NCBI GenBank assembly: GCA_016218045.1
Contig: JACRFB010000001.1
Coordinates: 271,887-335,886 of the forward strand
Direction: 5' to 3'
Source of the DNA: Ignavibacteriota bacterium
Lineage (GTDB): Bacteria > Bacteroidota > Ignavibacteria > SZUA-365
Length of the DNA stretch: 64,000 nt
Both the position numbers and the translations under genes were made by a program. The notes below the pieces were generated by a model, which searched no databases, had not been told where the DNA came from, and saw only the letters and a list, made by a program, of their open reading frames with translations. The number at the start of each line of letters is the position of its first letter. Position 1 is the stretch's first letter. Below are positions 44,865 to 53,432 of the stretch, piece by piece.

Positions 44865-47591
44865 ATGAAGACGCGCCGCATCATCACGTTTGTACTGCTC
44901 GGTCTAATTGCGCTCCTGATTGTCCTCTCGATGGCGGCAGGATTCATCACCGACTTCTGGTGGTTCGACAGTCTCGGTTTCGCGGGTGTATTCCAGACCT
45001 CCTACGAGACACGATACGGACTGTGGCTGGCTTCGTTTGTACTCTTTCTTGCCGCGATGTACGGAACGCTGCGCACAGGCCTCGCCAGCGTCCCGTCGAT
45101 TCCCGCCGATCCACGTTTTGCAAATCTTTTCGAGGCCCTTGGCAAGTTTGCCCGCGTCGCCCTTTACGGCGGCGCCGTGATTTGCGGTTTCATGACCTCG
45201 GGGTACATCGCCGGCCACTGGATGGACGCACTTGCGGCGGCCCAAGCGGAATATTTCGGAATAGCGGATCCAATCTTCGGCAACGATGTGGGGTATTACG
45301 TTTTCACACTTCCGTTCCTGGATGTGGTGAAGAACTGGTTGCTGGCCACCGTGGTACTCGCATTTATCGGCACGCTGCTCGTGTACCTCGTTCGGCAAGG
45401 CGTGTCTTTCGCGTTCGGCCGCGTTGCAGCGTCACCCCGTGCGCGCGTTCATTTGGCATCGATCCTTGCAGTGTTTTTTGTTCTGCTCGCATTCCATTCC
45501 TGGCTCGGGCGTTATGATGTGCTGTACTCGACACGGTCAGGCAGTTTTTTTGGAGCGGGATACACCGACGTCAACGCGCAACTTCCCGCCGCATGGATAG
45601 TGATTGTGCTGACCCTGGCGGCAGGCGGGCTGCTTGTGCAGGCGCTTATCAAGGGCGCGTACAAACGCCTGGCGCAGGTCTTTGGTGGATACGTCGCAAT
45701 CGCGATTCTCGCGACAGGCGTGTTCCCCGCGGTTATTCAGGGCATCGTTGTCAACCCGAACGAGCAGATAAAGGAACTCGAATACATCCGCAACAACATC
45801 ACGTTCACTCGTGTCGCGTTCGGGCTCGATCGCATCGAAGAGCGCACCATGAAACCGACGATGAATCTGACGGCCTCCGATCTTGCCGCAGATACCGCAA
45901 CTCTGAGGAACATCGTTTTGTGGGATTACCGCCCGCTTGCGTCGACGCTCGACCAACTTCAGGTCATCCGCTTGTACTACGACTTTCCCGATGTCGATGT
46001 GGACCGCTACCGTCTGCCCGACGGATCGTATCGACAGGTTATGCTCGGCGCCCGTGAATTAAATCAGGACAAACTACCCGCAAATGCGCGGACCTGGGTG
46101 AACCAGAAACTCGTCTATACGCACGGCTATGGCATCGGTATGAGTCCGGTGAATGTTGTCACCGACGAAGGTCTGCCTGAATTTTTTGTGAAGGACATAC
46201 CTCCGACCTCGAGCGTGGGCTTGGAGATTCGCAGGCCGGAGATTTATTTCGGCGAGGAAACACGCACACCTGTGGTGGTGAAGGGCAACATCGACGAGTT
46301 CGATTATCCCGTCGGAGACCAGAACCGCATGACTCGATACCTTGAGCAGACAGGCGTCGACATGGGATCCTTCTTCCGTCGGCTGATGTTCGCTCTGCAC
46401 TTCGCGGACTTCAACCTTCTCATTTCGGGATACATCGGTCCGGAGAGCAGAATGGTGTATCATCGTGCGATACAGGACCGTGTTTCGAAGATAGCTCCCT
46501 TCCTCTCGTACGACGGGGATCCGTACCTGGTGGTCGGTGACGGGCGTCTGGTGTGGATGTACGACGCATACACGACGACCGATGCGTTCCCGTATTCGCG
46601 TCCTGTGGGAAACATCTCCTACATTCGGAACTCCGTGAAGATCACGATCGACGCGTACAATGGCGAGACGCAGTTTTACTCGTTCGGGATTGACACCGAT
46701 CCAATCATCAGGGTCTACGCAAGAATCTTCCCGGGTCTGTTCAAACCGATCGACGCGATGCCCGCCTCACTTCAGAAACATGTTCGGTATCCGCAGGACT
46801 TGTTCGATATGCAAGCCGAGGTATACTCGACCTACCACATGGAGGATCCGACCGTGTTTTACAACAAGGAGGATCTGTGGAATATCGCGAACGAAAAACT
46901 GCAGGAAGAGGTGCAGAAGATGGAGAGTTACTCCGTCGTCATGCGCCTTCCCGGCGAACCGCGGGAAGAGTACATACAGATGGTCCCGTACACTCCGAAC
47001 AGACGTGATAACATGATCGCCTGGCTGTGCGCGCGCAGCGACGGGGCGAATTACGGGAGAATGCTCGTGTTTAAATTCCCGAAGCAGGAACTGACATATG
47101 GTCCGATGCAGGTAACTGCACGAATCGATCAGGATCCGATCATTTCCTCGCAACTCACCCTGTGGAATCAGCAGGGATCGAGCGTTACGCGAGGGAATCT
47201 GCTCGTCTTTCCGATCAAGGAAGATGTGATGTATGTGCAACCGGTGTATCTGCAGGCGACGTCAGGGAAGCTTCCCGAGCTGAAGAGAGTGATTGTCTCG
47301 TACGGAAATCGCATTTCGATGGAGCCGACTTTGGAAGAGGCGCTGCGGCGAGTATTCGGAGGCAATGCCGCTCTGAGCACACCTGCTCCGAGGTCAAGCC
47401 CGGCTGCTGCGATCACATCTCCCACCGCCAATACATCGCCACTCAATGTGTCGCAGCTTTCGAAATCGGCTCTTGAGCGATATGAACGCGCGGTCAAATA
47501 TCAGCGCGAGGGCAACTGGTCGAAGTACGGCGAGGAACTCGAACTTCTGAAACAGGATCTCAAAAAACTTGTGGAGCAGAGCGCGAAGTAG
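44865..47591 (+). CDS. UPF0182/COG1615 family membrane protein
   Basis: A 908-residue protein. About seven hydrophobic segments lie in the first 310 residues, including the family-typical ITDFWWFDSLGFAGVFQTSY near residue 30. A long soluble part follows with VNPNEQIKELEYIRNNI, NIVLWDYRPL, FVKDIPPTSSVGLEI and RPVGNISYIRNSVKI, all recognisable UPF0182 blocks. The C-terminus adds a serine/proline linker and a charged helix. The function of the family is not established. The ATG at 44865 is chosen because the membrane segment begins there. It converges on the sulfurtransferase with only 5 bases between. Confidence 0.92.
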   Translation: MKTRRIITFVLLGLIALLIVLSMAAGFITDFWWFDSLGFAGVFQTSYETRYGLWLASFVLFLAAMYGTLRTGLASVPSIPADPRFANLFEALGKFARVALYGGAVICGFMTSGYIAGHWMDALAAAQAEYFGIADPIFGNDVGYYVFTLPFLDVVKNWLLATVVLAFIGTLLVYLVRQGVSFAFGRVAASPRARVHLASILAVFFVLLAFHSWLGRYDVLYSTRSGSFFGAGYTDVNAQLPAAWIVIVLTLAAGGLLVQALIKGAYKRLAQVFGGYVAIAILATGVFPAVIQGIVVNPNEQIKELEYIRNNITFTRVAFGLDRIEERTMKPTMNLTASDLAADTATLRNIVLWDYRPLASTLDQLQVIRLYYDFPDVDVDRYRLPDGSYRQVMLGARELNQDKLPANARTWVNQKLVYTHGYGIGMSPVNVVTDEGLPEFFVKDIPPTSSVGLEIRRPEIYFGEETRTPVVVKGNIDEFDYPVGDQNRMTRYLEQTGVDMGSFFRRLMFALHFADFNLLISGYIGPESRMVYHRAIQDRVSKIAPFLSYDGDPYLVVGDGRLVWMYDAYTTTDAFPYSRPVGNISYIRNSVKITIDAYNGETQFYSFGIDTDPIIRVYARIFPGLFKPIDAMPASLQKHVRYPQDLFDMQAEVYSTYHMEDPTVFYNKEDLWNIANEKLQEEVQKMESYSVVMRLPGEPREEYIQMVPYTPNRRDNMIAWLCARSDGANYGRMLVFKFPKQELTYGPMQVTARIDQDPIISSQLTLWNQQGSSVTRGNLLVFPIKEDVMYVQPVYLQATSGKLPELKRVIVSYGNRISMEPTLEEALRRVFGGNAALSTPAPRSSPAAAITSPTANTSPLNVSQLSKSALERYERAVKYQREGNWSKYGEELELLKQDLKKLVEQSAK

Positions 47592-47596
47592 TCGCG

Positions 47597-48430
47597 TCAG
47601 TCTCCCGTCGCGACGGGATTATCCGGCCAGGAGATCCAATCGCTCCAACTCCCTGTGTATAGGCGCGGCATGCCGAGTCCCGCTTCTTCCATTGCAAGGA
47701 CGGAAATGCAGGATGTCACCCCCGAGCCACAGTAAAAAATAGATTCAGGATGCAGGTTCTCGTACCGCGCACGCAATTGCTCGACGGGCAGCAGGTGCAA
47801 TGATGCGCTGTGATTGCCCGCCCAGGGCAGATTCACCGCGCCCGGGATATGGCCGGCAATCGGATCAATTGGTTCGTTATCGCCGCGGAATCTTTCCGCT
47901 GCACGCGCATCCACAAGATGCACGCCGTCGGCGCGTCCTTTCACCTTGTCGATATCAACACGCATTCCCAAATGCGGTTCTGCCCGAAACACAGCGGGGG
48001 CGGGAGGTGTACCCGATCCCATTTCCGTATCACCGGGAAGCGATTTCCACGCGGTGAATCCGCCGTCGAGAATCCTGACACAATCATGCCCGAGATAGCG
48101 GAGCATCCACCACAGACGTGCAGCCCAAGAGCCGCCCGCGTCATCATAGGCTACCACGTTGGAGGTCCCACTCTGTATTCCGAGTGCTGAAAAGACGCGT
48201 TCCATACGCTCGATAGAAGGCAGTGGATGTCTTCCTCCGTGCGAACCAACCGGATCGGACAGGTGCTCGTCGAGAGCGCAGAAGACGGCCGATGGAATAT
48301 GCGCCTGCATGTAGTCCTGACGACCCGCTTCAGGCCTGCCGAGGTCGTGGCGGCAATCAAATATCCGGAGAGAAGGATGGTTGATTTCGGTCCGCAATTC
48401 GGACGCGGTGATGAGGTTTGTTCTGCTCAT
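47597..48430 (-). CDS. sseA: Thiosulfate/3-mercaptopyruvate sulfurtransferase (two rhodanese domains)
   Basis: A 277-residue tandem rhodanese. The N-terminal inactive domain has LRIFDCRHDLGRPEAG and AHIPSAVFCALDEHLSD. The C-terminal catalytic domain has the active loop YCGSGVTS with Cys234, the CG(S)GVT pattern that favours mercaptopyruvate. It moves a sulfane sulfur to an acceptor such as thioredoxin or cyanide. The start at MSRTNLITASELR (48430) is chosen by family alignment; a further in-frame Met at 48487 is possible. Confidence 0.92.
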   Translation of the reverse strand: MSRTNLITASELRTEINHPSLRIFDCRHDLGRPEAGRQDYMQAHIPSAVFCALDEHLSDPVGSHGGRHPLPSIERMERVFSALGIQSGTSNVVAYDDAGGSWAARLWWMLRYLGHDCVRILDGGFTAWKSLPGDTEMGSGTPPAPAVFRAEPHLGMRVDIDKVKGRADGVHLVDARAAERFRGDNEPIDPIAGHIPGAVNLPWAGNHSASLHLLPVEQLRARYENLHPESIFYCGSGVTSCISVLAMEEAGLGMPRLYTGSWSDWISWPDNPVATGD

Positions 48431-48687
48431 ATGTGCGAGTGGATTGTTGCGGAGAAGTGCGTTGACTGGGAAGAACCGGGGACTCAAGGTATGGAGAAAA
48501 AGAATTGCACCGAAAATCGATGGATAATGTGTAACGTTCCATCAGGTATACATGTTTTATATATGAGTCCGGCAGGCGAAAGGTTCCTACCCTCAAGATG
48601 GATAGACTCAACTTCACCTCCCTTTGAACAGGCTCATAGAGCGGCACTTCTCCCAAGGCCTTTCCTACTCCGGAACTCATGAATACT

Positions 48688-48775
48688 CCCGATGACCTAT
48701 CTTCGCATCGGGTGCGGATTCACCCCGGCACAGCCGGTTTGCAGAACGAGGACGCCCGTCCTCGTTCTGTTTTTT
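48688..48775 (+). ncRNA. Candidate small structured RNA (three hairpins ending in a terminator)
   Basis: Hairpin 1 is CCCGATG/CATCGGG (48688-48712), hairpin 2 CCGGC/GCCGG (48725-48737), hairpin 3 the terminator at 48742-48769. The strand-specific T-tract shows a plus-strand RNA ends here, yet no plus-strand gene lies between 47591 and this point. The 5' end is unknown. It could instead be the end of an antisense 3' extension of the UPF0182 transcript through sseA. Confidence 0.3.
48742..48775 (+). terminator. Strong rho-independent terminator with no obvious upstream gene
   Basis: Perfect 12-bp stem (CAGAACGAGGAC / GTCCTCGTTCTG), loop GCCC, followed by TTTTTT on the plus strand only. Confidence 0.88.
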
Positions 48776-48796
48776 CAACCATGATGGCCTGAGGGG

Positions 48797-48828
48797 ATTG
48801 ATCCTGCGATGTCTGTTGAATACCTTTC
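48797..48828 (+). promoter_or_regulatory. Candidate promoter of the eight-repeat secreted protein
   Basis: ATTG, 20-base spacer, TACCTTTC, one mismatch per box. Transcription would start near 48835, downstream of the possible ATG at 48829. This favours the ATG at 48862 as the true start. Confidence 0.4.
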
Positions 48829-48861
48829 ATGCATTCAGTCATATTTACGGCGGGATGCATC

Positions 48862-51555
48862 ATGTCAATCGCACGGTTTGTCTTCACCATGGCGGTTCTT
48901 CTCCTCTGTTGTCAAGAGAATGTAATCGCACAGATCCTCCGCTGGGAAGCACAAGGGAGGGCACTCTGCACCGCAGCGGGTTGGCAAAAGAACCCCTACG
49001 CAACAACAGATGGTCGAGGTGGAGCGATTGCCGTTTGGGAGGACATTCGCAGCGGAACCGCACCCGGGATTTACGCAGCACGAATCAGCGCAGTCGGTGC
49101 ACGACCATGGATGACTGACGGCATCCGGATCAGTTCCGCAAATACAGGCCAGCAATTGGCCGGCATTGTAACAGACGGCGCGGGTGGCGCCTATGTCGCG
49201 TGGTGGCATCGCGGCAACGGCTCGTACGATATTTATGCGCAGCGCATCGATTCTGCAGGAAGGATTCAATGGAGCGAAAACGGCTATCCGGTGTGTCGCG
49301 CGCAACATGATCAGCAATGGGCCGCAATTCGCTCGGACGGACAGGGTGGCTGTATCATCGCATGGCAGGACAAACGTGGACAGGACAACGATATCTACGC
49401 CCAGCGATTCGGCGCTTCGAACGTCCCTCTCTGGGGAGACAGCGGCGTAGCGGTCACGAACGCCCCAGGTGATCAGATGTACCCCGATCTCGCGTGTGAT
49501 GGAAATGGCGGCGCGTTTATCGTGTGGATGGACCGCAGGGCCGGAGACGATGTATATGGACAGCGACTGCGGGGCGACGGCAGCCGTGCATGGGCTTCAG
49601 ATGCGCCAATTGCTGTGTACAACGACCGTCAGATCGCACCTCGAGTAGTTGCCATGAGTCAAGGACGCGCAGCGGTTCTGTGGCAGGATTTTCGATCAGG
49701 CAATGCAGCAGCAGCACTGTATCTCCAGCTTATAGATTCGACCGGAGCGCAGAGCTTTGACCAAGGATATCAGATCGCAATCTCGCCGAAATCGCAGTCG
49801 GGGGTCTTTTTCACCGATGACGGGCGCGGTGGCGCAACGGCCTCATGGACGGACTTTCGCAACGGCCTCACGGATGGAGATGTGTACACCGGGGCAATCC
49901 TCCCCGACGGGACAATCCCACAGACTGCCTCCATCTACGGGCAGCCGATATGCACTATTGCGGGCACGACACAGGAACTGGCCCAGGTGCTCAGCGACAG
50001 TGCAGGCGGAGCATTCATAGTCTGGCAGGACAAGAGGAACACCTTCGACTACGATCTGTACATAAACCGCATATCGGCGGCGGGGCTGACGAACTTCACG
50101 GGATGGGACCTCAACGGCACGGTGCTGATCAAGGAAGAGCACGACCAACTGCGACCACAAATTGTCGCATCCGGTCGCGGCTCCGCAATCGTTGTATGGG
50201 TTGACGGACGTGTCGCCGACGGACAGGCCGACATATATGCACAAAAGGTCGACTATGCTCCGTGGTTGAGTTCGATGAGAGACACCGTGCGGTTTGGGAT
50301 CCGTCCTGTCAGCAGTACCACATTTGATACACTCGTAGTTTCGAATTCCGGTCCCGTCGATCTCACGATCACCGACATCCGCAGACCGCCAGGAAACAAT
50401 GGCGCGGCTGATTTCCGCATCACGAGTCCGGCCACACTCCCAATCACACTCAAGACCGATTCTTCGCTCCGGATCCCGCTTGCATTTACGCCAACGACTA
50501 CGGGTTTGAGGGAAGCACAGGTACGCATCAAGAGTAATTTTTCCGTCGATCCGTTTCTGATTCCTTTGAGAGGAACCGGTACGAATCCAAAGATTTCGAC
50601 TCCTTCACTCTTTATTTTTGGACCCAGCCGTGTCGGCTCTCCGATCGATACACAGATTGTTGACTGCATTACCAATTCCGGGACCGGGCCACTTGTGGTT
50701 ACCAATCTTCGTTTCACTGGTGAACATCCGGGTGATTTTTCTGTACTGCATCCAGACACGGTTCCTTTCATCGTTGACGAGCGATCATCGCTGCCGTTGC
50801 GGTTACGCTTCACTCCTTCGGGCGAGGGCTCGAGGAGCGCGATCCTCGAGGTTATCAACGCGACGACAGACTCGGTCCGGCGCATCACGCTACGCGGCGC
50901 AGGCGGCTACCCCACGCTCACCACAAGCCCGAGCCGTGTTCGTTTTGACCGCGTGATGATCACACGTACGAGCACCAAAACCGTTGAAGTCCGGAACACG
51001 GGAGGCATAGATCTCCGTCTGCTTCGTGCGCAACTCGACAGCGGACGTGCCGATCAGTTTACCATCGATGGCTTTACTGCGACCACCGTTCCGCCCAACG
51101 GATATGTTCAATTCTCGGTAACTTTTCGACCAACCGAAGTGGGTTCCTTTGCTTCAAAGGTTAACATCGAGAGCGACGATCCGGCTTCACCGCATCGCAT
51201 CCCGGTCGATGGTATCGGCGATCAGTTCAATGCTGCAGGCACCGTGGCCGAAACACCTGATGCGCGCATCATCGCGTTGTCGCCCCAGCCATGTCAACAA
51301 GGGCAGCCATTAGCCATCGAGTACGGACTCATGCGCCCCACGGCCAATCTCCGTCTCGGACTCCGTGACCTCCTCGGCAGGAGCTTGGTGTTGGTGACTT
51401 GGGGCAGGCGTGATGCAGGACGACACATTGAACACCTGGATTTTGGGTCGCTGCCTTCACCTGCGCCTCCAGGCGTATATATGCTGACGATTGAAGCTGA
51501 AATGGAAAATGGAACATTGGTACGACTTGCAGCGCCGGTCCTGATAACGCAATAA
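48862..51555 (+). CDS. Secreted protein: eight-repeat propeller-like domain, three Ig-like domains, sorting-like C-terminus
   Basis: An 897-residue protein with a signal peptide (IARFVFTMAVLLLCCQENVI). Residues 50-463 contain eight copies of a motif like GGAFIVWQDKR followed by D-I-Y-A-Q-R, at about 53, 107, 161, 215, 268, 322, 381 and 440. The regular spacing of about 55 residues suggests an eight-bladed beta-propeller. Three choice-of-anchor-D/ASH-like domains follow (about 470-560, 575-665, 675-770). The last 90 residues (LSPQPCQQGQPLAIEYGL, later PPGVYMLTIE) resemble a type IX sorting domain. Probably surface-bound; ligand unknown. Confidence 0.85.
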   Translation: MSIARFVFTMAVLLLCCQENVIAQILRWEAQGRALCTAAGWQKNPYATTDGRGGAIAVWEDIRSGTAPGIYAARISAVGARPWMTDGIRISSANTGQQLAGIVTDGAGGAYVAWWHRGNGSYDIYAQRIDSAGRIQWSENGYPVCRAQHDQQWAAIRSDGQGGCIIAWQDKRGQDNDIYAQRFGASNVPLWGDSGVAVTNAPGDQMYPDLACDGNGGAFIVWMDRRAGDDVYGQRLRGDGSRAWASDAPIAVYNDRQIAPRVVAMSQGRAAVLWQDFRSGNAAAALYLQLIDSTGAQSFDQGYQIAISPKSQSGVFFTDDGRGGATASWTDFRNGLTDGDVYTGAILPDGTIPQTASIYGQPICTIAGTTQELAQVLSDSAGGAFIVWQDKRNTFDYDLYINRISAAGLTNFTGWDLNGTVLIKEEHDQLRPQIVASGRGSAIVVWVDGRVADGQADIYAQKVDYAPWLSSMRDTVRFGIRPVSSTTFDTLVVSNSGPVDLTITDIRRPPGNNGAADFRITSPATLPITLKTDSSLRIPLAFTPTTTGLREAQVRIKSNFSVDPFLIPLRGTGTNPKISTPSLFIFGPSRVGSPIDTQIVDCITNSGTGPLVVTNLRFTGEHPGDFSVLHPDTVPFIVDERSSLPLRLRFTPSGEGSRSAILEVINATTDSVRRITLRGAGGYPTLTTSPSRVRFDRVMITRTSTKTVEVRNTGGIDLRLLRAQLDSGRADQFTIDGFTATTVPPNGYVQFSVTFRPTEVGSFASKVNIESDDPASPHRIPVDGIGDQFNAAGTVAETPDARIIALSPQPCQQGQPLAIEYGLMRPTANLRLGLRDLLGRSLVLVTWGRRDAGRHIEHLDFGSLPSPAPPGVYMLTIEAEMENGTLVRLAAPVLITQ

Positions 51556-51573
51556 TCACGTCGCTCGGATGAT

Positions 51574-52332
51574 TCAGGAACCGCGTTCCGGGGACGGGGC
51601 GGGTCGTTGTCGTAATGCGACAGGCGTGCCTCGCCTTTTCTTCACACGGAGATTGAGCATCTCGACAAATACCGAGAAGCCCATCGAAAAATACACGTAG
51701 CCCTTGGGGATGTGCTGGTCGAGACCTTCCGCAATCAAGGACAAGCCGATCAGCAACAGGAAGCTCAGGGCCAGCATCTTTATCGTTGGGTGTTTCTCAA
51801 CAAAGACACCTATCGGTTTCGCGGCAAACATCATGACACCGACCGCAAGCACCACTGCAAGTACCATCACCTCGAGCTGATTCGCCATTCCGATCGCAGT
51901 GATGACCGAATCGAGTGAGAAGACGATATCGAGCAGCACGATTTGCACGATGACATTGGCAAACGATGCCTTCATGCGACTGCGCGCCTTCTCCTCCTCT
52001 CCTTCGAGCTTGTCATGAATCTCATGCGTGCTTTTAAAAATGAGGAATGCGCCACCGAGGAGCAGAATGATATCCCGGCCGGAAATTTCGGCGCCGACGA
52101 GTGTAAACAGCGGCGCTGTGAGCCGCATGATCCACGACAACGAAAAGAGAAGTCCGATACGCGTGAGCATAGCGAGCGCAAGCCCCACCATCCGGGCCTT
52201 CGGCTGTTTCTTCGCCGGCAGTTTTCCCGTCATGATGGAAATAAAGATGATGTTGTCGATGCCGAGCACTATCTCGAGCACCGTCAATGTCAGCAGGGCG
52301 ATCCAAGCCGACGGGTCGGTAATCCATTCCAC
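51574..52332 (-). CDS. TerC-family integral membrane protein
   Basis: A 252-residue protein with seven or so membrane segments and the two paired TerC motifs VLGIDNIIFISIM and VFSLDSVITAIGM, each with an acidic residue inside a helix. Homologues export manganese or are linked to tellurite resistance and metallation of secreted proteins. The C-terminus is basic and soluble. It is convergent with the propeller gene (18-base gap) and divergent from the Ycf48-like gene. Confidence 0.92.
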   Translation of the reverse strand: MEWITDPSAWIALLTLTVLEIVLGIDNIIFISIMTGKLPAKKQPKARMVGLALAMLTRIGLLFSLSWIMRLTAPLFTLVGAEISGRDIILLLGGAFLIFKSTHEIHDKLEGEEEKARSRMKASFANVIVQIVLLDIVFSLDSVITAIGMANQLEVMVLAVVLAVGVMMFAAKPIGVFVEKHPTIKMLALSFLLLIGLSLIAEGLDQHIPKGYVYFSMGFSVFVEMLNLRVKKRRGTPVALRQRPAPSPERGS

Positions 52333-52359
52333 GCGAATCCTCGTTTCTCACTGTGAAAG

Positions 52360-52388
52360 TTTGTAATCTAGTCAGAACAGTACTTTTG
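52360..52388 (+). promoter_or_regulatory. Bacteroidota-type promoter of the Ycf48-like gene
   Basis: TTTG (52360-52363), 17-base spacer and TACTTTTG (52381-52388), both boxes exact. Transcription would begin near 52395. In-frame starts at 52353 and 52395 are therefore upstream of or at the transcript start, and 52428 is favoured. Confidence 0.5.
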
Positions 52389-52427
52389 AATGAAATGATC
52401 CCGCAACATCACTTCCATAATCCACGC

Positions 52428-53357
52428 ATGGCGACTGCTGTCGCCTTTTCAGTCCTGTTCAGTCTGAGTGTGGCAGGAGAACTGAACGCACAGAAGCGCG
52501 TCGCTCCAGTCCCGGAGATAACAAAAACGACTCTGTGGGATGTAGCCTTCTCAACCACGCACATCGGAATTGCTGTTGGCGACTATGGCGTGATACAGCG
52601 GACATCTGATGGCGGGCAGACATGGACTCCACAGAAATCCACCGACCAGTTCGCCTTTCGCAATGTCCATTTCTTCTCCCCTGCTGAAGCAATTGCCGCA
52701 GGATTCTGGGCGAGCATTTTCCGCAGCAGCGACAGCGGGCGAACGTGGACAAAAAGCAGCGTGGGGATCCGCCACCATCTTCCGGGACTTGCAGCAGCGG
52801 GCTGGGGATGTGTGTGGCTCTCAGGTGAAAAGGGTGTCATATTAAAATCGACGGACAGGGGAGCGACATGGTCGGAGCAGACTTCCGGAACGGGCCTCAT
52901 GCTCGATGCAATTTCATTCGCTGATTCGCTTCACGGATGGTGCTCGTCGGTGCAGGGCTTGTTACTCGCAACAACAGACGGTGGTGCTCACTGGACAAAG
53001 CGCCAGCCGCCATCTGCGATGCCCATTACCACAGTCCTGTCACGAACCCTGCGCGAGTGCTGGATCGCGGGGTACAATGGATTGATCGCACAGACCACAG
53101 ATGCGGGCGCCTCATGGTCCGTGAAGCAGGTATACAATGCAACGATCCAACGCCTGCGCTTCGATCGTAATGGCGTTGGATGGGCTGCGTGCAACAGGGG
53201 TATTGTCCTTCGATCAAATTCCGACCTCTCAGGGTGGAATCTCTTCACGCGTGCCGAGACCGAATCCCTGAATTCATTGCATTTTCCAGACGATTCGACT
53301 CTTGTGACCGTAGGCTCGGCGGGCACCATACTCCGCCTTTCGAGACAGCTTCACTAA
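52428..53357 (+). CDS. Secreted Ycf48/BNR-repeat-like beta-propeller protein
   Basis: A 309-residue protein. The signal peptide is MATAVAFSVLFSLSVAGELNA. Five Asp-box-like repeats are visible: DGGQTWTPQ, DSGRTWTKS, DRGATWSEQ, DGGAHWTKR and DAGASWSVK, spaced about 40-45 residues apart, typical of Ycf48-like/sialidase-type propellers. No sorting domain is seen at the C-terminus, so it may stay in the periplasm or be released. Ycf48 itself helps photosystem assembly in cyanobacteria; bacterial relatives in this phylum are of unknown role. The start was chosen from the promoter and signal peptide. Confidence 0.82.
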   Translation: MATAVAFSVLFSLSVAGELNAQKRVAPVPEITKTTLWDVAFSTTHIGIAVGDYGVIQRTSDGGQTWTPQKSTDQFAFRNVHFFSPAEAIAAGFWASIFRSSDSGRTWTKSSVGIRHHLPGLAAAGWGCVWLSGEKGVILKSTDRGATWSEQTSGTGLMLDAISFADSLHGWCSSVQGLLLATTDGGAHWTKRQPPSAMPITTVLSRTLRECWIAGYNGLIAQTTDAGASWSVKQVYNATIQRLRFDRNGVGWAACNRGIVLRSNSDLSGWNLFTRAETESLNSLHFPDDSTLVTVGSAGTILRLSRQLH

Positions 53358-53432
53358 TCGCCCCAAGAAATTTAGCGACAGAAGCACGGTTCGGAGCGGT
53401 GTGTAGTTCGTGACGTGTTTTCAGTCCGGGCT

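Larger units (their letters stand above)
48431..48861. other. Gap of about 430 bp with structured plus-strand sequence and a promoter
   Basis: No convincing protein gene is seen. From left to right it holds unremarkable sequence, a run of three hairpins ending in a terminator (48688-48775), and a promoter-like ATTG-N20-TACCTTTC (48797-48828) for the propeller gene. Confidence 0.6.

Noticed and set aside
48357..48680. A 107-codon minus-strand frame with GGGAG before its ATG, overlapping the sulfurtransferase start
   Set aside because: It overlaps sseA by 74 bases in another frame, has no family signature, and its upstream region coincides with the hairpin cluster. The ribosome-site match is probably chance.
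48742..48775. Terminator as an attenuator or riboswitch expression platform for the propeller gene
   Set aside because: A promoter-like element lies downstream of the terminator and before the gene, and no known riboswitch core was recognised upstream. An upstream RNA is the better reading.
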